Positions 9,700 to 17,674 of a DNA stretch of 64,000 nt are shown here, one piece after another. Source of the stretch: Bacteroidales bacterium (lineage in GTDB: Bacteria > Bacteroidota > Bacteroidia > Bacteroidales > WCHB1-69); assembly GCA_017551725.1 (NCBI GenBank), contig JAFZKY010000057.1, forward strand, positions 62,001-126,000. Reading direction: 5' to 3'. The notes under the pieces are model-generated. The model saw nothing but the letters and a program-made list of their open reading frames with translations. It was not told the origin of the DNA and did no database searches. Positions within the stretch are counted from its first letter, which is position 1. Every line of letters starts with the position of its first letter. The translations under genes and the position numbers were made by a program.

Positions 9700-9723
9700 G
9701 AATCACCTTACATTATATTATAT

Positions 9724-9753
9724 AAAGCTCCGTCGTTTGGCGGGGCTTTTTTC
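9724..9753 (+). terminator. Rho-independent terminator of the 215-aa lipoprotein gene
   Basis: Stem AAAGCTCCGTC pairs with GGCGGGGCTTT (two G-T wobbles) around a short loop and runs into a T stretch at 9747-9752. Confidence 0.85.
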
Positions 9754-9783
9754 TTTGCCTGAGTTTTTGAAACCTTTTTTTCT

Positions 9784-9791
9784 TACCTTTG
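9784..9791 (+). promoter_or_regulatory. TACCTTTG -7 element before the S9 peptidase
   Basis: Plus-strand TACCTTTG, 35 bases before the ATG at 9827. A TTTG at 9766-9769 is only 14 bases away, shorter than the usual 19-21. Confidence 0.5.
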
Positions 9792-9826
9792 CACATTCCT
9801 TACGAGAATTATAAATTTACATACTT

Positions 9827-11935
9827 ATGAAGAAAATTTTTATCGCAATTGCCTTGTTGGCAATGATTTGTACCTGTTGTAAAAAACAGGAGAGCTCCGA
9901 TGCGAAGGTCATCGGAAAACCCGAAGTCAAAGTGGAGAACGGACGTTTCACCCCCGAGGTGATGTGGGCCTTGGGCAAGATGGGGGAGAAGGCCGTATCG
10001 CCCGACGGCAAACACATCGCCTACACGGTCACCTATTACGACATGGAACAGAACAAGGGCAACGCGGAAATTTACCTGATTTCTACGGATGGCGGCAAGG
10101 CCGACCGTCTCACCACCACCAATAGTAGCGAGTTTAACCTCGTGTGGCAGGATGATGAGACGCTGCTCTTCTGCCGCGACAACGAGATCATCGCCATGGC
10201 CATGAAGGACGGGCGTGAGAAGACCATTGCCACCTTTGAAAACGGCACCGAAGGCTTCAAGCTTGCCCCCGACGGCAAGTCCATCGTCTATATCGCTACC
10301 AAGCCCGTGAAACGCCCCGCCCATCTCGACAAGCTTTACGCTGGCCTCGACAAGACCACCGGCCGTATCAACGAGGATCTCATGTACCGCCATTGGGACA
10401 ACTGGGTGGACGAATACCCGCAAATCTTCCTCGCTGAATTTGACGGCAAGAAAGTGGATGTCGATAATGCCATCTGCCTTATTGACAGCACCTTCGAGTG
10501 CCCGATGCGCCCGTGGGGTGGGGTGGAGCAGTATAACTACAGTCCTGACAGCAAGACCATCGCCTACACGTGCCGCAAGAAAACGGGTGCCGACTACGCA
10601 CACTCTACCAACAGCGACATCTTCCTCTATGACATCGCGAAGAAGACCACGAAGAATCTCAGCGACGGCATCATGGGCTACGACCAGAACCCGGTGTTTA
10701 GCCACGATGGCAAATACCTTGCCTGGGAGAGCATGGAGCGCGACGGCTACGAGAGCGACAAGCTGCGCCTCATGGTGCTGGACATCGCCTCCGGCACGCG
10801 CACCGACATGTCAGTGGATTTTGACTACAATTTCACCAACATCAGCTGGACGGACGACGACAAAGAGATATTGGGCGTGGTGAACTACCTCGGCATGGAT
10901 GAAATCTTCGCCTATAATCGCGCCACTCAGACCTTCCGCCAGATTTCGCACGGCTATCACGACATCCACGGCTTCGAGTTGGTGAACGACAAACTCTATG
11001 CCGACCAAGTCTCCATGCAGTATCCTGCTGAAATCTACGTCTATAACCTCACCGACGACAAAGCCGACGGCAAGAAGGTGTCGGCCATCAACGATGACGT
11101 GCTATCGCAGGTACGCATGGGCAAGGTGGAGGAGCATTGGATCAAGACGGTGGACGGCAAGGAGATGCTCACGTGGCTTATCTATCCCTACGATTACGAC
11201 AGCACCAAAATCTATCCTGCGCTGCTCTATTGCGAGGGCGGTCCGCAGTCGATGGTGAGCCAGTTCTGGAGCACCCGTTGGAATTTCATGGTGATGAGCG
11301 GGGGCGGCTACTTCATCATTGCGCCCAACCGCCGCGGCACCATCGGCTTCGGCACGGAGTGGTGCGAGGAGATCAGCGGCGACTACGGCGGCCTCTGTAT
11401 GCAGGACTATATGGCTGCCGCCGACTATTTCACGGACAAGGTGAAACAGATTGACAAAGAGCGTCTTGGCGCGTGCGGCGCCAGCTTCGGCGGCTACAGC
11501 GTCTATTGGCTTGCGGGCCACAACCACGATGTGAAGGGCTACAATGAAGGCCGCCGTTTCAAGGCCTTGCTGGCCCACAACGGCATGTTCAACTTCGAAC
11601 AGCAATATCTGGAAACCGAGGAGCTTTGGTTCGACAACTGGGACATCGGAGGTCCTTACTGGGATTGGAACAACCCGCAAATTAAGAAGAGCTATGCGTG
11701 CTCGCCGCATCTGTTTGTGGATAAATGGAACACGCCTATCTGTGTCATCCACAGCGAGTTCGACTTCCGTATCGTAGCTTCTGAGGGCATGGCCGCCTAC
11801 AACGCCGCCAAGATGCGCGGTCTGGAGGCCCGTTACCTCTACTTCCCCGACGAGACGCACTGGGTGCTCCAACCGCAGAACAGCCTGCTCTGGCATCGCA
11901 ACTTCCTCGACTGGTTTGATGCGCATTTGAAGTAA
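9827..11935 (+). CDS. S9-family prolyl-oligopeptidase lipoprotein
   Basis: 702 aa. The N-terminus is a lipoprotein signal (MKKIFIAIALLAMICTCCKK). Residues about 50-430 form beta-propeller repeats (SPDGKHIAY, SPDSKTIAY, SHDGKYLAW). The C-terminal alpha/beta-hydrolase domain has the nucleophile in GACGASFGGYS (about residue 549), an Asp in HSEFDFRIV and a His in DETHWVL, the S9 triad. It should cleave di- or tripeptides, often after proline, in the envelope. Length and layout are normal for Bacteroidetes members that feed on peptides. The TonB-C protein 17 bases downstream is probably cotranscribed. Confidence 0.92.
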   Translation: MKKIFIAIALLAMICTCCKKQESSDAKVIGKPEVKVENGRFTPEVMWALGKMGEKAVSPDGKHIAYTVTYYDMEQNKGNAEIYLISTDGGKADRLTTTNSSEFNLVWQDDETLLFCRDNEIIAMAMKDGREKTIATFENGTEGFKLAPDGKSIVYIATKPVKRPAHLDKLYAGLDKTTGRINEDLMYRHWDNWVDEYPQIFLAEFDGKKVDVDNAICLIDSTFECPMRPWGGVEQYNYSPDSKTIAYTCRKKTGADYAHSTNSDIFLYDIAKKTTKNLSDGIMGYDQNPVFSHDGKYLAWESMERDGYESDKLRLMVLDIASGTRTDMSVDFDYNFTNISWTDDDKEILGVVNYLGMDEIFAYNRATQTFRQISHGYHDIHGFELVNDKLYADQVSMQYPAEIYVYNLTDDKADGKKVSAINDDVLSQVRMGKVEEHWIKTVDGKEMLTWLIYPYDYDSTKIYPALLYCEGGPQSMVSQFWSTRWNFMVMSGGGYFIIAPNRRGTIGFGTEWCEEISGDYGGLCMQDYMAAADYFTDKVKQIDKERLGACGASFGGYSVYWLAGHNHDVKGYNEGRRFKALLAHNGMFNFEQQYLETEELWFDNWDIGGPYWDWNNPQIKKSYACSPHLFVDKWNTPICVIHSEFDFRIVASEGMAAYNAAKMRGLEARYLYFPDETHWVLQPQNSLLWHRNFLDWFDAHLK

Positions 11936-11952
11936 GCCCAATAATCATTCCC

Positions 11953-12393
11953 ATGGAGGAGAAGAAGAAAAAGAACAAACATTTTTTGGAAAAGCCCCAG
12001 TATCCCGGCGGTCAGAAGGCTTTGCGCGAGTTTGTCAATGCCCATCTGCAATATCCGGAAGACGCTATGCAACAGCGCATTGAGGGGGTGGTAACGGTGG
12101 CTTACATGGTCAGTGACGATGGTGAGATTGTGAACCCCACCATCGTCAAGGGGCTGTGCCCGTCGTGCAACGCGGAAGCTATCCGCATCGTGAACCTGCT
12201 AAAGTACGGGAAGGCATCCAACCGAGGCGTGCGCCTGAAGGTGAACAACAAGCTGAACATCCATTTCAAGCTCTCGCCGGCCCCCACGCAGTCCACCATA
12301 TCCTACACGCTCCAGCCTTCCAAGCCGAAGAGCAACACCCCGAAATCCCAACCGGCATCCTCCGGCTACCAGTACAGCATTGACATATCCTGA
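11953..12393 (+). CDS. TonB C-terminal-domain protein without membrane anchor
   Basis: 146 aa. Residues 10-105 match the TonB-C/energy-transducer fold (PGGQKALREFVNAHLQYPEDA, then EGVVTVAYMVSDDGEI). Unlike true TonB it has no N-terminal membrane span or proline-rich arm; it starts with a lysine-rich stretch (MEEKKKKNKHF) and ends in a low-complexity Ser/Pro/Lys tail. It may be a soluble paralogue or a domain shed from an M56/TonB fusion. Function unknown. Confidence 0.8.
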   Translation: MEEKKKKNKHFLEKPQYPGGQKALREFVNAHLQYPEDAMQQRIEGVVTVAYMVSDDGEIVNPTIVKGLCPSCNAEAIRIVNLLKYGKASNRGVRLKVNNKLNIHFKLSPAPTQSTISYTLQPSKPKSNTPKSQPASSGYQYSIDIS

Positions 12394-12430
12394 AGGGGAT
12401 ACTTTCCGTGTTTTGGCTACAGGGGCACAC

Positions 12431-12465
12431 AAAAAAAAACACTCACATTAGTGAGTGCTTTTTCG
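12431..12465. terminator. Bidirectional terminator between TonB-C gene and tRNA-Val
   Basis: Perfect stem CACTCAC-ATTA-GTGAGTG at 12440-12457, flanked by nine A on the left and a T run on the right, so it can stop both the plus-strand gene and the minus-strand tRNA transcript. Confidence 0.88.
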
Positions 12466-12468
12466 TTG

Positions 12469-12543
12469 TGGGAACTACTAGATTCGAACTAGTGACCCTC
12501 TGCTTGTAAGGCAGATGCTCTAAACCAACTGAGCTAAGCTCCC
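12469..12543 (-). tRNA. tRNA-Val (anticodon TAC)
   Basis: On the minus strand the 75-nt sequence folds as a cloverleaf: acceptor GGGAGCT/AGTTCCC, D arm GCTCAGTTGG..., anticodon stem TCTGC/GCAGA with loop CTTACAA (anticodon TAC), and T arm CTAGTTCGAATCTAG. The discriminator base is A. The bases after it are CAACG, so CCA is not encoded. Confidence 0.96.
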
Positions 12544-12560
12544 CTGCCATTAAGGCGCTG

Positions 12561-12568
12561 CAAAGATA
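12561..12568 (-). promoter_or_regulatory. TATCTTTG -7 element of tRNA-Val
   Basis: Minus-strand TATCTTTG 17 bases before the tRNA 5' end. A TTGG in the -33 position (minus strand, about 12586-12589) sits about 18 bases upstream, close to the Bacteroidetes spacing. Confidence 0.6.
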
Positions 12569-12629
12569 GGATTTTTTTCAAAACCCCAATCTTTGCATTT
12601 GATATTTTTTCTTGTTGATTAGTAGTGTG

Positions 12630-13220
12630 TTAGAACTGGAATCCAACGCAAATATTGATGAATTGCGGTTTTTTTCCTTCCTTGTTTGTGAAAAAAGTGT
12701 TCAATCCATACTTGTAATTGGCTCCGATGATGATGGGACCGAATTTGAAGTCCACGCCCGCGTTGGCAAACAGCATGTTCTGCTCCAGCGTCTTTTTCGA
12801 GAAATCGATGGAGTTGTTGCTGATGCTGACCAACGGCTGGTAGATGATGCCGGCATACGGCTCTATGGCTACCACTTTGCCTAACGGGATGTAGCCCACC
12901 AATTTGATGGGTATCATCAAACTGTGCAGCTTCACAGTCTCATTTTGGAAAACGTATGTGATGCCGTCGGGATTCAGGCGGCTGAAATCACCTTTGAAGA
13001 AATTGTAGCCGAAGCCGATTTCGCCGTAAACGTATTTGCCACCACGGAAGAAGAAGTAGGCATCCGGATTCATGAGCCCGACCAGCGTGGTGCCGTCATT
13101 GGCATAGTTGCGCTCCAGCGTGAAATTGGTTTCCACCTTGAGGCCGAATTGGCGCCATTTCTGAGCAAATGCGGTTGAGCATAATACCGTTAAAAGGATA
13201 ATGGTCAAAATCTTTTTCAT
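12630..13220 (-). CDS. Outer-membrane beta-barrel protein
   Basis: 196 aa from the ATG at 13220, which gives the signal peptide MKKILTIILLTVLCSTAFA. Alternating strands (YVYGEIGFGYNFFKG, VVAIEPYAGIIYQPLVS) and the aromatic C-terminus CVGFQF (terminal Phe) are typical of small porin-like barrels in Bacteroidetes. The function is unknown. It is probably cotranscribed with pth, which ends 22 bases upstream. Confidence 0.85.
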   Translation of the reverse strand: MKKILTIILLTVLCSTAFAQKWRQFGLKVETNFTLERNYANDGTTLVGLMNPDAYFFFRGGKYVYGEIGFGYNFFKGDFSRLNPDGITYVFQNETVKLHSLMIPIKLVGYIPLGKVVAIEPYAGIIYQPLVSISNNSIDFSKKTLEQNMLFANAGVDFKFGPIIIGANYKYGLNTFFTNKEGKKPQFINICVGFQF

Positions 13221-13242
13221 AATGTGTTTGTATTTGTTTTTT

Positions 13243-13839
13243 TTAATCTTGTGATGTTTCATTTTTTTCTACAGTGTTGAACTGGTTCATGGTGCGTTGC
13301 AGTCCGGCGGTGGCAAACGACTTTATGGCCTCCACCGCCTGGCTGATGCAGGGTTCGATGCGTTTTAGCTCCTCGGAGGAGAAGCGCCCCAGCACGTAAT
13401 CTACCTGGTAGCCTTGGGCAAAATCCTTCCCGATACCGCAGCGCAAACGGGGAAAGTTGCTGTGCCCCAGCTGCTCGATGATGTTGAGCAGACCGTTGTG
13501 CGAACCACCGCCACCCTTGGGCTTGATCTTGAACGACCCAACGGGCAGGTCAAGATCGTCGCACACCACCATGCAGTGGTCTGTAGCCACGTCCTCGGCG
13601 GTGAGCCAGTATTTGACCGCCTTGCCGCTCAGGTTCATGTAGGTGGTAGGCAAAACCATCACCAAGGTGCGCCCCTTGTAGGTGGCGCGTGCCACGTAGG
13701 CCAGCCGGTCGGTCTTGAACTCCGCCTTCAACGCCTGCGCCAGGGCATTCACCACCTCGAAACCGTAGTTGTGCCGCGTGCCGGCATACTGCTGCTCGGC
13801 ATTGCCCAATCCCACAATCAGATATTTCTTGTCATTCAT
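13243..13839 (-). CDS. pth: Peptidyl-tRNA hydrolase
   Basis: 198 aa, normal for Pth. It recycles peptidyl-tRNAs released from stalled ribosomes. Seen: N-terminal LIVGLGNAEQQYAGTRHNYGF (catalytic His in RHNYG near residue 23), TYMNLSG near 66, CDDLDLPVG near 92 and GGGGSHNGL near 112. It overlaps rsmD by 8 bases, so the two are translationally coupled. Confidence 0.96.
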   Translation of the reverse strand: MNDKKYLIVGLGNAEQQYAGTRHNYGFEVVNALAQALKAEFKTDRLAYVARATYKGRTLVMVLPTTYMNLSGKAVKYWLTAEDVATDHCMVVCDDLDLPVGSFKIKPKGGGGSHNGLLNIIEQLGHSNFPRLRCGIGKDFAQGYQVDYVLGRFSSEELKRIEPCISQAVEAIKSFATAGLQRTMNQFNTVEKNETSQD

Positions 13840-14404
13840 TGTCAGCCTCCTCTGCTTGGTTTTCGTCTGTCATATTGACTAAAAAGGAAAAATTGAGCTT
13901 GCCATAGATGCGATGCTGGAAGAAATGGGGATTGTCGGAGAAGTCATGCTCCTTGGAGTGCTCCAGGACCAGCCATCCGTCGGGATTCAGCAGTTGGTTT
14001 TCAAAGACAAGCTCTGCCACCTGTTCGATGCCCTCCATCTGATAAGGCGGGTCGGCGAAGATGATGTCGAACTTCTGCCGGCAGGCTTTCAGATAGGCGA
14101 ACGCGTCTTGCCGGATGACCAGCAACTGGCTGTACTGCAGCTTCTCCGCCGTTTTCCGGATGAAGTTGGTGCAACGCTGGTCCGAGTCCACGGCAATCAC
14201 CGACAAGGCCCCGCGAGAGGCGAACTCGTAGCTCAAGTTGCCCGTGCCCGAAAACAGGTCCAGCACCCGCACCCGGTCGAAGTAGAAGTAGTTGTTCAGG
14301 ATGTTGAACAGACTCTCCTTGCCCAGGTCGGTCGTGGGCCGCACGGGCAGGTTGTCCGGCGCCACAATGTGTCTTCCTCTGTTCTTGCCGCTGATGATCC
14401 GCAT
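13832..14404 (-). CDS. rsmD: 16S rRNA (guanine-N2) methyltransferase RsmD
   Basis: 190 aa. The start MRIISGKNRGR, the RPT.D.GKESLFNIL block, the SAM motif VLDLFSGTGNLSYE and the catalytic DPPYQ (about residue 117) identify RsmD, which methylates the guanine equivalent to G966 of 16S rRNA. The gene lies between DUF3822 and pth on the minus strand, an arrangement common in Bacteroidetes. Confidence 0.95.
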   Translation of the reverse strand: MRIISGKNRGRHIVAPDNLPVRPTTDLGKESLFNILNNYFYFDRVRVLDLFSGTGNLSYEFASRGALSVIAVDSDQRCTNFIRKTAEKLQYSQLLVIRQDAFAYLKACRQKFDIIFADPPYQMEGIEQVAELVFENQLLNPDGWLVLEHSKEHDFSDNPHFFQHRIYGKLNFSFLVNMTDENQAEEADNE

Positions 14405-14408
14405 ATCG

Positions 14409-15092
14409 CTATATGAAAATGACTTGTTGGTGGTATTGTTGCAGCAATTCGTTCAACTTACGGTTCGGCTTGCTGAAATAATGGACAAAGAGGGTGGGGG
14501 CATCCAATCCGAACTGCATGACGCAGTTGAGGGTGTAATAAAGGATGTCCACATTCTCCATCCGTGTGGTTCGGTTGATGAGGGAAGGCTCGTTCTGCCG
14601 CATCACCAGGACATCCGCAAAGGTGTTGTCGATGGAGAGCATCACGGCATCCGGACGGCCCTGCTCGGACAGGAAACGGTAGAGGATGGACAGTTCGCTG
14701 ACAAAATTCGGCACGCAAGCCATGCTGTTGACGGTGTCGTATTCATTCTGATTGAGGTAGTACAACGCCCGGTAATGGCGAATCGGGTCGCTGAAATGCT
14801 GGCCGATATGGGTGATGTCATACTGCATCCGCAGGTAGTCGCGGGCCTTGGCTTCGTCGTAAATCTCGTCCGGCACCAGCATGGGGGGGGTAGTGGCCAC
14901 CACCACGTCCACGGGTTGCGGGGCAGCATCATCGAAATGGAAGAAGGCAGGAGCCTGCTTCGTCAGCAGCACATTCTGCGTATTGGGGTAGTCCTCGCGG
15001 AGGATTTTCCCGTTCTCCGCAGAAAAAAGCGAAAATCCACCCGGAGTGAGCCGGATGGATTTCGTGTAATATGTGGAAAGTAAAGCGTTCAT
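14409..15092 (-). CDS. DUF3822 family protein
   Basis: About 227 aa from the ATG at 15092; an earlier ATG at 15107 would overlap the upstream gene by 10 bases. The sequence (SIRLTPGGFSLFSAENG, LSIDNTFADVLVMRQNE) is the Bacteroidetes-restricted DUF3822 family, which has an actin/ASKHA-like look. It lies 4 bases before rsmD, its usual neighbour. Function unknown. Confidence 0.85.
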   Translation of the reverse strand: MNALLSTYYTKSIRLTPGGFSLFSAENGKILREDYPNTQNVLLTKQAPAFFHFDDAAPQPVDVVVATTPPMLVPDEIYDEAKARDYLRMQYDITHIGQHFSDPIRHYRALYYLNQNEYDTVNSMACVPNFVSELSILYRFLSEQGRPDAVMLSIDNTFADVLVMRQNEPSLINRTTRMENVDILYYTLNCVMQFGLDAPTLFVHYFSKPNRKLNELLQQYHQQVIFI

Positions 15093-15097
15093 ATCTG

Positions 15098-15775
15098 TTA
15101 TTCCCAAGAACCAGCGGTGCTGGCTTCCGTGAGGGAACCCATGTACATGTCGCTGTACTGATCCCGATACTGCTTCTCGTCAGCCAGGTTGTTGTAGAAA
15201 ATCTTGTTCCAGAGCCGTTTCAGCACGCCGGCGTTCTCAGGCGTAATACTCTTGTCCATGTTGACGAGCACATCTTCCAACGGCACATCGATGCGGTAAA
15301 CCGGAACCTCATACGTCTTGCTGGCGATGGAGCCGACCTGTACTTCATACTGTTTCTTGTCGCTGAACGGGATGTATTGGAAATTCTGGAAGTTCTCTGC
15401 TGTGAGATTCTTGTCCAGTTCGAGCATCTTGCTGAGGGCGGGCACCTTGACGACCTCTTTGTGGATGAGACCCAACTTGAAGGCTTCGGCCTCACTCATG
15501 GAATCCGGGAAATTACCCACGTTTTTCTCAATCTCCACCGTACCATTGTTCACAAAGTCAACCAGGCTGTCCATCGTAGAAGCATATTTTTTATAAACGT
15601 TCTTGTAGATGGCCTGGGCACTGCGGATGGTCAGCAGATTGTTCACATTGGCAGCCTTGCGCGCTTCATACACATTCTTGAATTTCTCGGGGCGCATGAT
15701 GCTTCTGGCGGCGAAGATAGCCAAAAAGACGACTGCAATAACTAACAGGATACTGGTTAATGTTCTGGCTTTCAT
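15098..15775 (-). CDS. Hypothetical single-span membrane protein
   Basis: 225 aa. One N-terminal membrane segment (TSILLVIAVVFLAIFAA) is followed by a mixed periplasmic domain (RSAQAIYKNVYKKYASTMDSL, VPVYRIDVPLEDVLVNMD). The N-terminal helix plus the segment RKAANVNNLLTIRSAQAIY is reminiscent of pilin-like pseudopilins, but no prepilin cleavage motif is visible. Same strand as DUF3822-rsmD-pth and probably the first gene of that operon. Confidence 0.75.
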   Translation of the reverse strand: MKARTLTSILLVIAVVFLAIFAARSIMRPEKFKNVYEARKAANVNNLLTIRSAQAIYKNVYKKYASTMDSLVDFVNNGTVEIEKNVGNFPDSMSEAEAFKLGLIHKEVVKVPALSKMLELDKNLTAENFQNFQYIPFSDKKQYEVQVGSIASKTYEVPVYRIDVPLEDVLVNMDKSITPENAGVLKRLWNKIFYNNLADEKQYRDQYSDMYMGSLTEASTAGSWE

Positions 15776-15825
15776 AACTTTATTGTAATTTTATTTCTTA
15801 TATTGCATTTTTATAAACAAGTAGG

Positions 15826-15833
15826 CAAAAGTA
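15826..15833 (-). promoter_or_regulatory. TACTTTTG -7 element of the DUF3822-rsmD-pth operon
   Basis: Minus-strand TACTTTTG, 50 bases before the ATG at 15775. Confidence 0.5.
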
Positions 15834-15887
15834 GTAAAAAATCGGCCACACTCCGTTAATCAGAGAAAATTATTTCACCTTCCAATG

Positions 15888-16970
15888 TTAAAAAGTGATT
15901 CGTTGGATGCCGACAGGGTATTTCCGTTCGATGAGCTGCCGCAACCGCTGGTAATCGGAGGGGTTCTGCACGAAGTCGAGTTGTGTGGCATCCACGAGCA
16001 ATACCGGCATGTTGGCGTGTTGCCGGAAATAGTTCAGGTAGCTCTCCTGGATGCCGGCGAGGTACTCGGCGGTGATGTCCTTCTCATACTCGCGCCCGCG
16101 CTTGGCGATGTTCTGCAACAAATGGTCCGTGTCGTTGTACAGGTACAGGATCAGGTCGGGCTTGGGCAGGAATGAGGATATGGTGTCGAAGACCTTGGCG
16201 TAAAGGTTGTACTCGTCGTCCAGCAGGTTGTTCTTCGAGAAGATGATGCACTTGTCGATGAAGTAGTCGCCGATGACGAAGTCCTTGAACAGGTCGCGCG
16301 CCGAGAGCAGGTTCTTCAGCTGCTGATAGCGATCCATGAGGAAGGTCATCTCCACCGGGAAGGCGTAATGCACAGGGTCTTTGTAGAATTTGGGTAGGAA
16401 GGGGTTGTCGGCGAAGCGCTCCAGCACCAGCTCCGCGTTGCAGTCGGCGGCCAACATTCTGGAAAAGGTGGTCTTGCCGGCGCCAATGCAGCCTTCCACC
16501 ACGATATAGTTGTACGGGATATCGCCCGTCTTTCTGCCGGTGACCGCCGGGATGCGGATTCCCAGCTCATCCAGCGATTGTTGCACGAACGCCCGTTCCG
16601 CGATGCGGGGGTGGGGGAGCGTAAGTCGCTCGTCCTGATAGACGACCCCGTCATAGTCCAGGATGTCCAAATCGATGGTGCGGTTCTGGTAGCGGGGCAT
16701 TCCGTCCTCATAGACGGTCTTCTCCCTGCGTCCGAGGTCCCGCTCGATGCGCTGCAGGGCGTCCAACAGGGGCAACGGCTCCAGCAACGTGCGCACCACC
16801 ACCACCTGGTTGAGGAAGGGAGGTGCGTCGAAGCCCCACGAGTCCGTCTCAATCACGGAGGATGCGCGGAGAATCTCCCCGACCTCCTCCTCTATACGGA
16901 GACGCGCCTGCGAAAGGTACCCGGCACGGTCGCCCATGTTGCTGCCTAATCCGATAATCACTTCTTTCAT
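15888..16970 (-). CDS. folK: FolK fused to a deoxynucleoside kinase
   Basis: 360 aa from the ATG at 16970. Residues 1-135 are HPPK, with IGLGSNMGDR, ETDSWGFDAPPFLNQVV, RTIDLDILDYD and LPHPRIAERAFV; this step pyrophosphorylates hydroxymethyl-dihydropterin in folate synthesis. Residues about 150-360 are a dNK-type kinase with P-loop VEGCIGAGKTTF, the ERF motif (VLERFADNPFLP) and a lid AKRGREYEKDI; this part would phosphorylate a deoxynucleoside, probably dA. Both halves keep their core motifs, so the protein is likely bifunctional. The fusion is unusual outside Bacteroidetes. Confidence 0.92.
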   Translation of the reverse strand: MKEVIIGLGSNMGDRAGYLSQARLRIEEEVGEILRASSVIETDSWGFDAPPFLNQVVVVRTLLEPLPLLDALQRIERDLGRREKTVYEDGMPRYQNRTIDLDILDYDGVVYQDERLTLPHPRIAERAFVQQSLDELGIRIPAVTGRKTGDIPYNYIVVEGCIGAGKTTFSRMLAADCNAELVLERFADNPFLPKFYKDPVHYAFPVEMTFLMDRYQQLKNLLSARDLFKDFVIGDYFIDKCIIFSKNNLLDDEYNLYAKVFDTISSFLPKPDLILYLYNDTDHLLQNIAKRGREYEKDITAEYLAGIQESYLNYFRQHANMPVLLVDATQLDFVQNPSDYQRLRQLIERKYPVGIQRITF

Positions 16971-16977
16971 ACGGCGG

Positions 16978-16985
16978 CAAAGATA
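16978..16985 (-). promoter_or_regulatory. TATCTTTG -7 element of folK
   Basis: Minus-strand TATCTTTG ends only 7 bases before the folK ATG at 16970. If used, the mRNA would be leaderless or nearly so. Confidence 0.45.
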
Positions 16986-17013
16986 AAAAAAAGATGCCTG
17001 CAAAGCAAGCATC
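16985..17013 (-). terminator. Terminator of the 49-aa small gene
   Basis: On the minus strand GATGC-TTGC pairs with GCA-GGCATC around a 3-base loop (one mismatch) and is followed by eight T. It separates the small gene from folK. Confidence 0.8.
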
Positions 17014-17021
17014 CGTTGGGG

Positions 17022-17171
17022 TTAGTTGTTAACAAACAGAAACGACCGTTCACATACGCCCGGCACCACCATCAGCGACTTGGAATACTCCAGCAGATTG
17101 CGGATGATTCGGCGGGAGGGCTTTTGCATTTTGACGGATTTCGAATCAGAAGGGGTAAATTTATGCGCCAT
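17022..17171 (-). CDS. Small basic protein, 49 aa
   Basis: ATG at 17171 to TAA at 17022-17024 encodes a 49-residue protein beginning MAHKFTPSDSKSVKMQKPSR and ending SFLFVNN. It is preceded by a TAAATTTG element with a 76-base leader, and followed 9 bases later by a strong terminator. These transcription signals around a short frame support a real gene. The pattern (polar N-terminus, then a helix RRIIRNLLEYSKSLMVV, then VNN at the end) resembles small orphan proteins common in Bacteroidales. No function known. Confidence 0.6.
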   Translation of the reverse strand: MAHKFTPSDSKSVKMQKPSRRIIRNLLEYSKSLMVVPGVCERSFLFVNN

Positions 17172-17247
17172 AGACATGATGTTTAGTGTGACATTCGGCA
17201 ATTACATTTTTCATAACGGCAGATTGCACACTTTATTTTATCCGGCG

Positions 17248-17255
17248 CAAATTTA
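17248..17255 (-). promoter_or_regulatory. TAAATTTG -7 element of the 49-aa gene
   Basis: Minus-strand TAAATTTG, matching TAnnTTTG, overlaps the last codon of the DUF486 gene. A TTGG-containing stretch lies in the -33 area (about 17278-17290). Confidence 0.5.
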
Positions 17256-17621
17256 TTTTTTGAAAAGAAAATAAACGGCCAACACCAACAGCGCGAAACC
17301 AATCAAATGATTGACCCGGAGAGGCTGGTCTTTGAAGAATACCAGCATGAAAACGGTGAACACCGTCAGCGACACCGCCTCTTGGATCACCTTCAACTGC
17401 CAGATGTTGAAGGGACCGCCGTTCCCGCTGAAGCCAATCCGGTTCGCAGGCACCTGACAGCAGTACTCAAACAAGGCAATACCCCAACTGAATAGTATCA
17501 CCAAAGGAATCGAAAGTTTGGAGAACCATGACACACTCTGCAGTTTCAGATGACTGTACCATGCCAGAGTCATAAAGATATTGCTGCACAACAATAATAA
17601 TATAGTATAAAGCCCCTTCAT
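17253..17621 (-). CDS. DUF486 family small membrane protein
   Basis: 122 aa from the ATG at 17621; the longer frame lacks a credible N-terminus. Four hydrophobic segments and the signature SWGIALFEYCCQVPANRIG, plus the C-terminal FALLVLAVYFLFKK, identify DUF486, a half-size relative of drug/metabolite transporters. Substrate unknown. Monocistronic by its own upstream promoter element. Confidence 0.9.
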   Translation of the reverse strand: MKGLYTILLLLCSNIFMTLAWYSHLKLQSVSWFSKLSIPLVILFSWGIALFEYCCQVPANRIGFSGNGGPFNIWQLKVIQEAVSLTVFTVFMLVFFKDQPLRVNHLIGFALLVLAVYFLFKK

Positions 17622-17666
17622 ATCTTGTGAACTAATGGGAAATGTTGTTTGAAATTTTTGCGGCGG

Positions 17667-17674
17667 CAAAAGTA
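17667..17674 (-). promoter_or_regulatory. TACTTTTG -7 element of DUF486 gene
   Basis: Minus-strand TACTTTTG 45 bases before the ATG at 17621. Confidence 0.5.
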
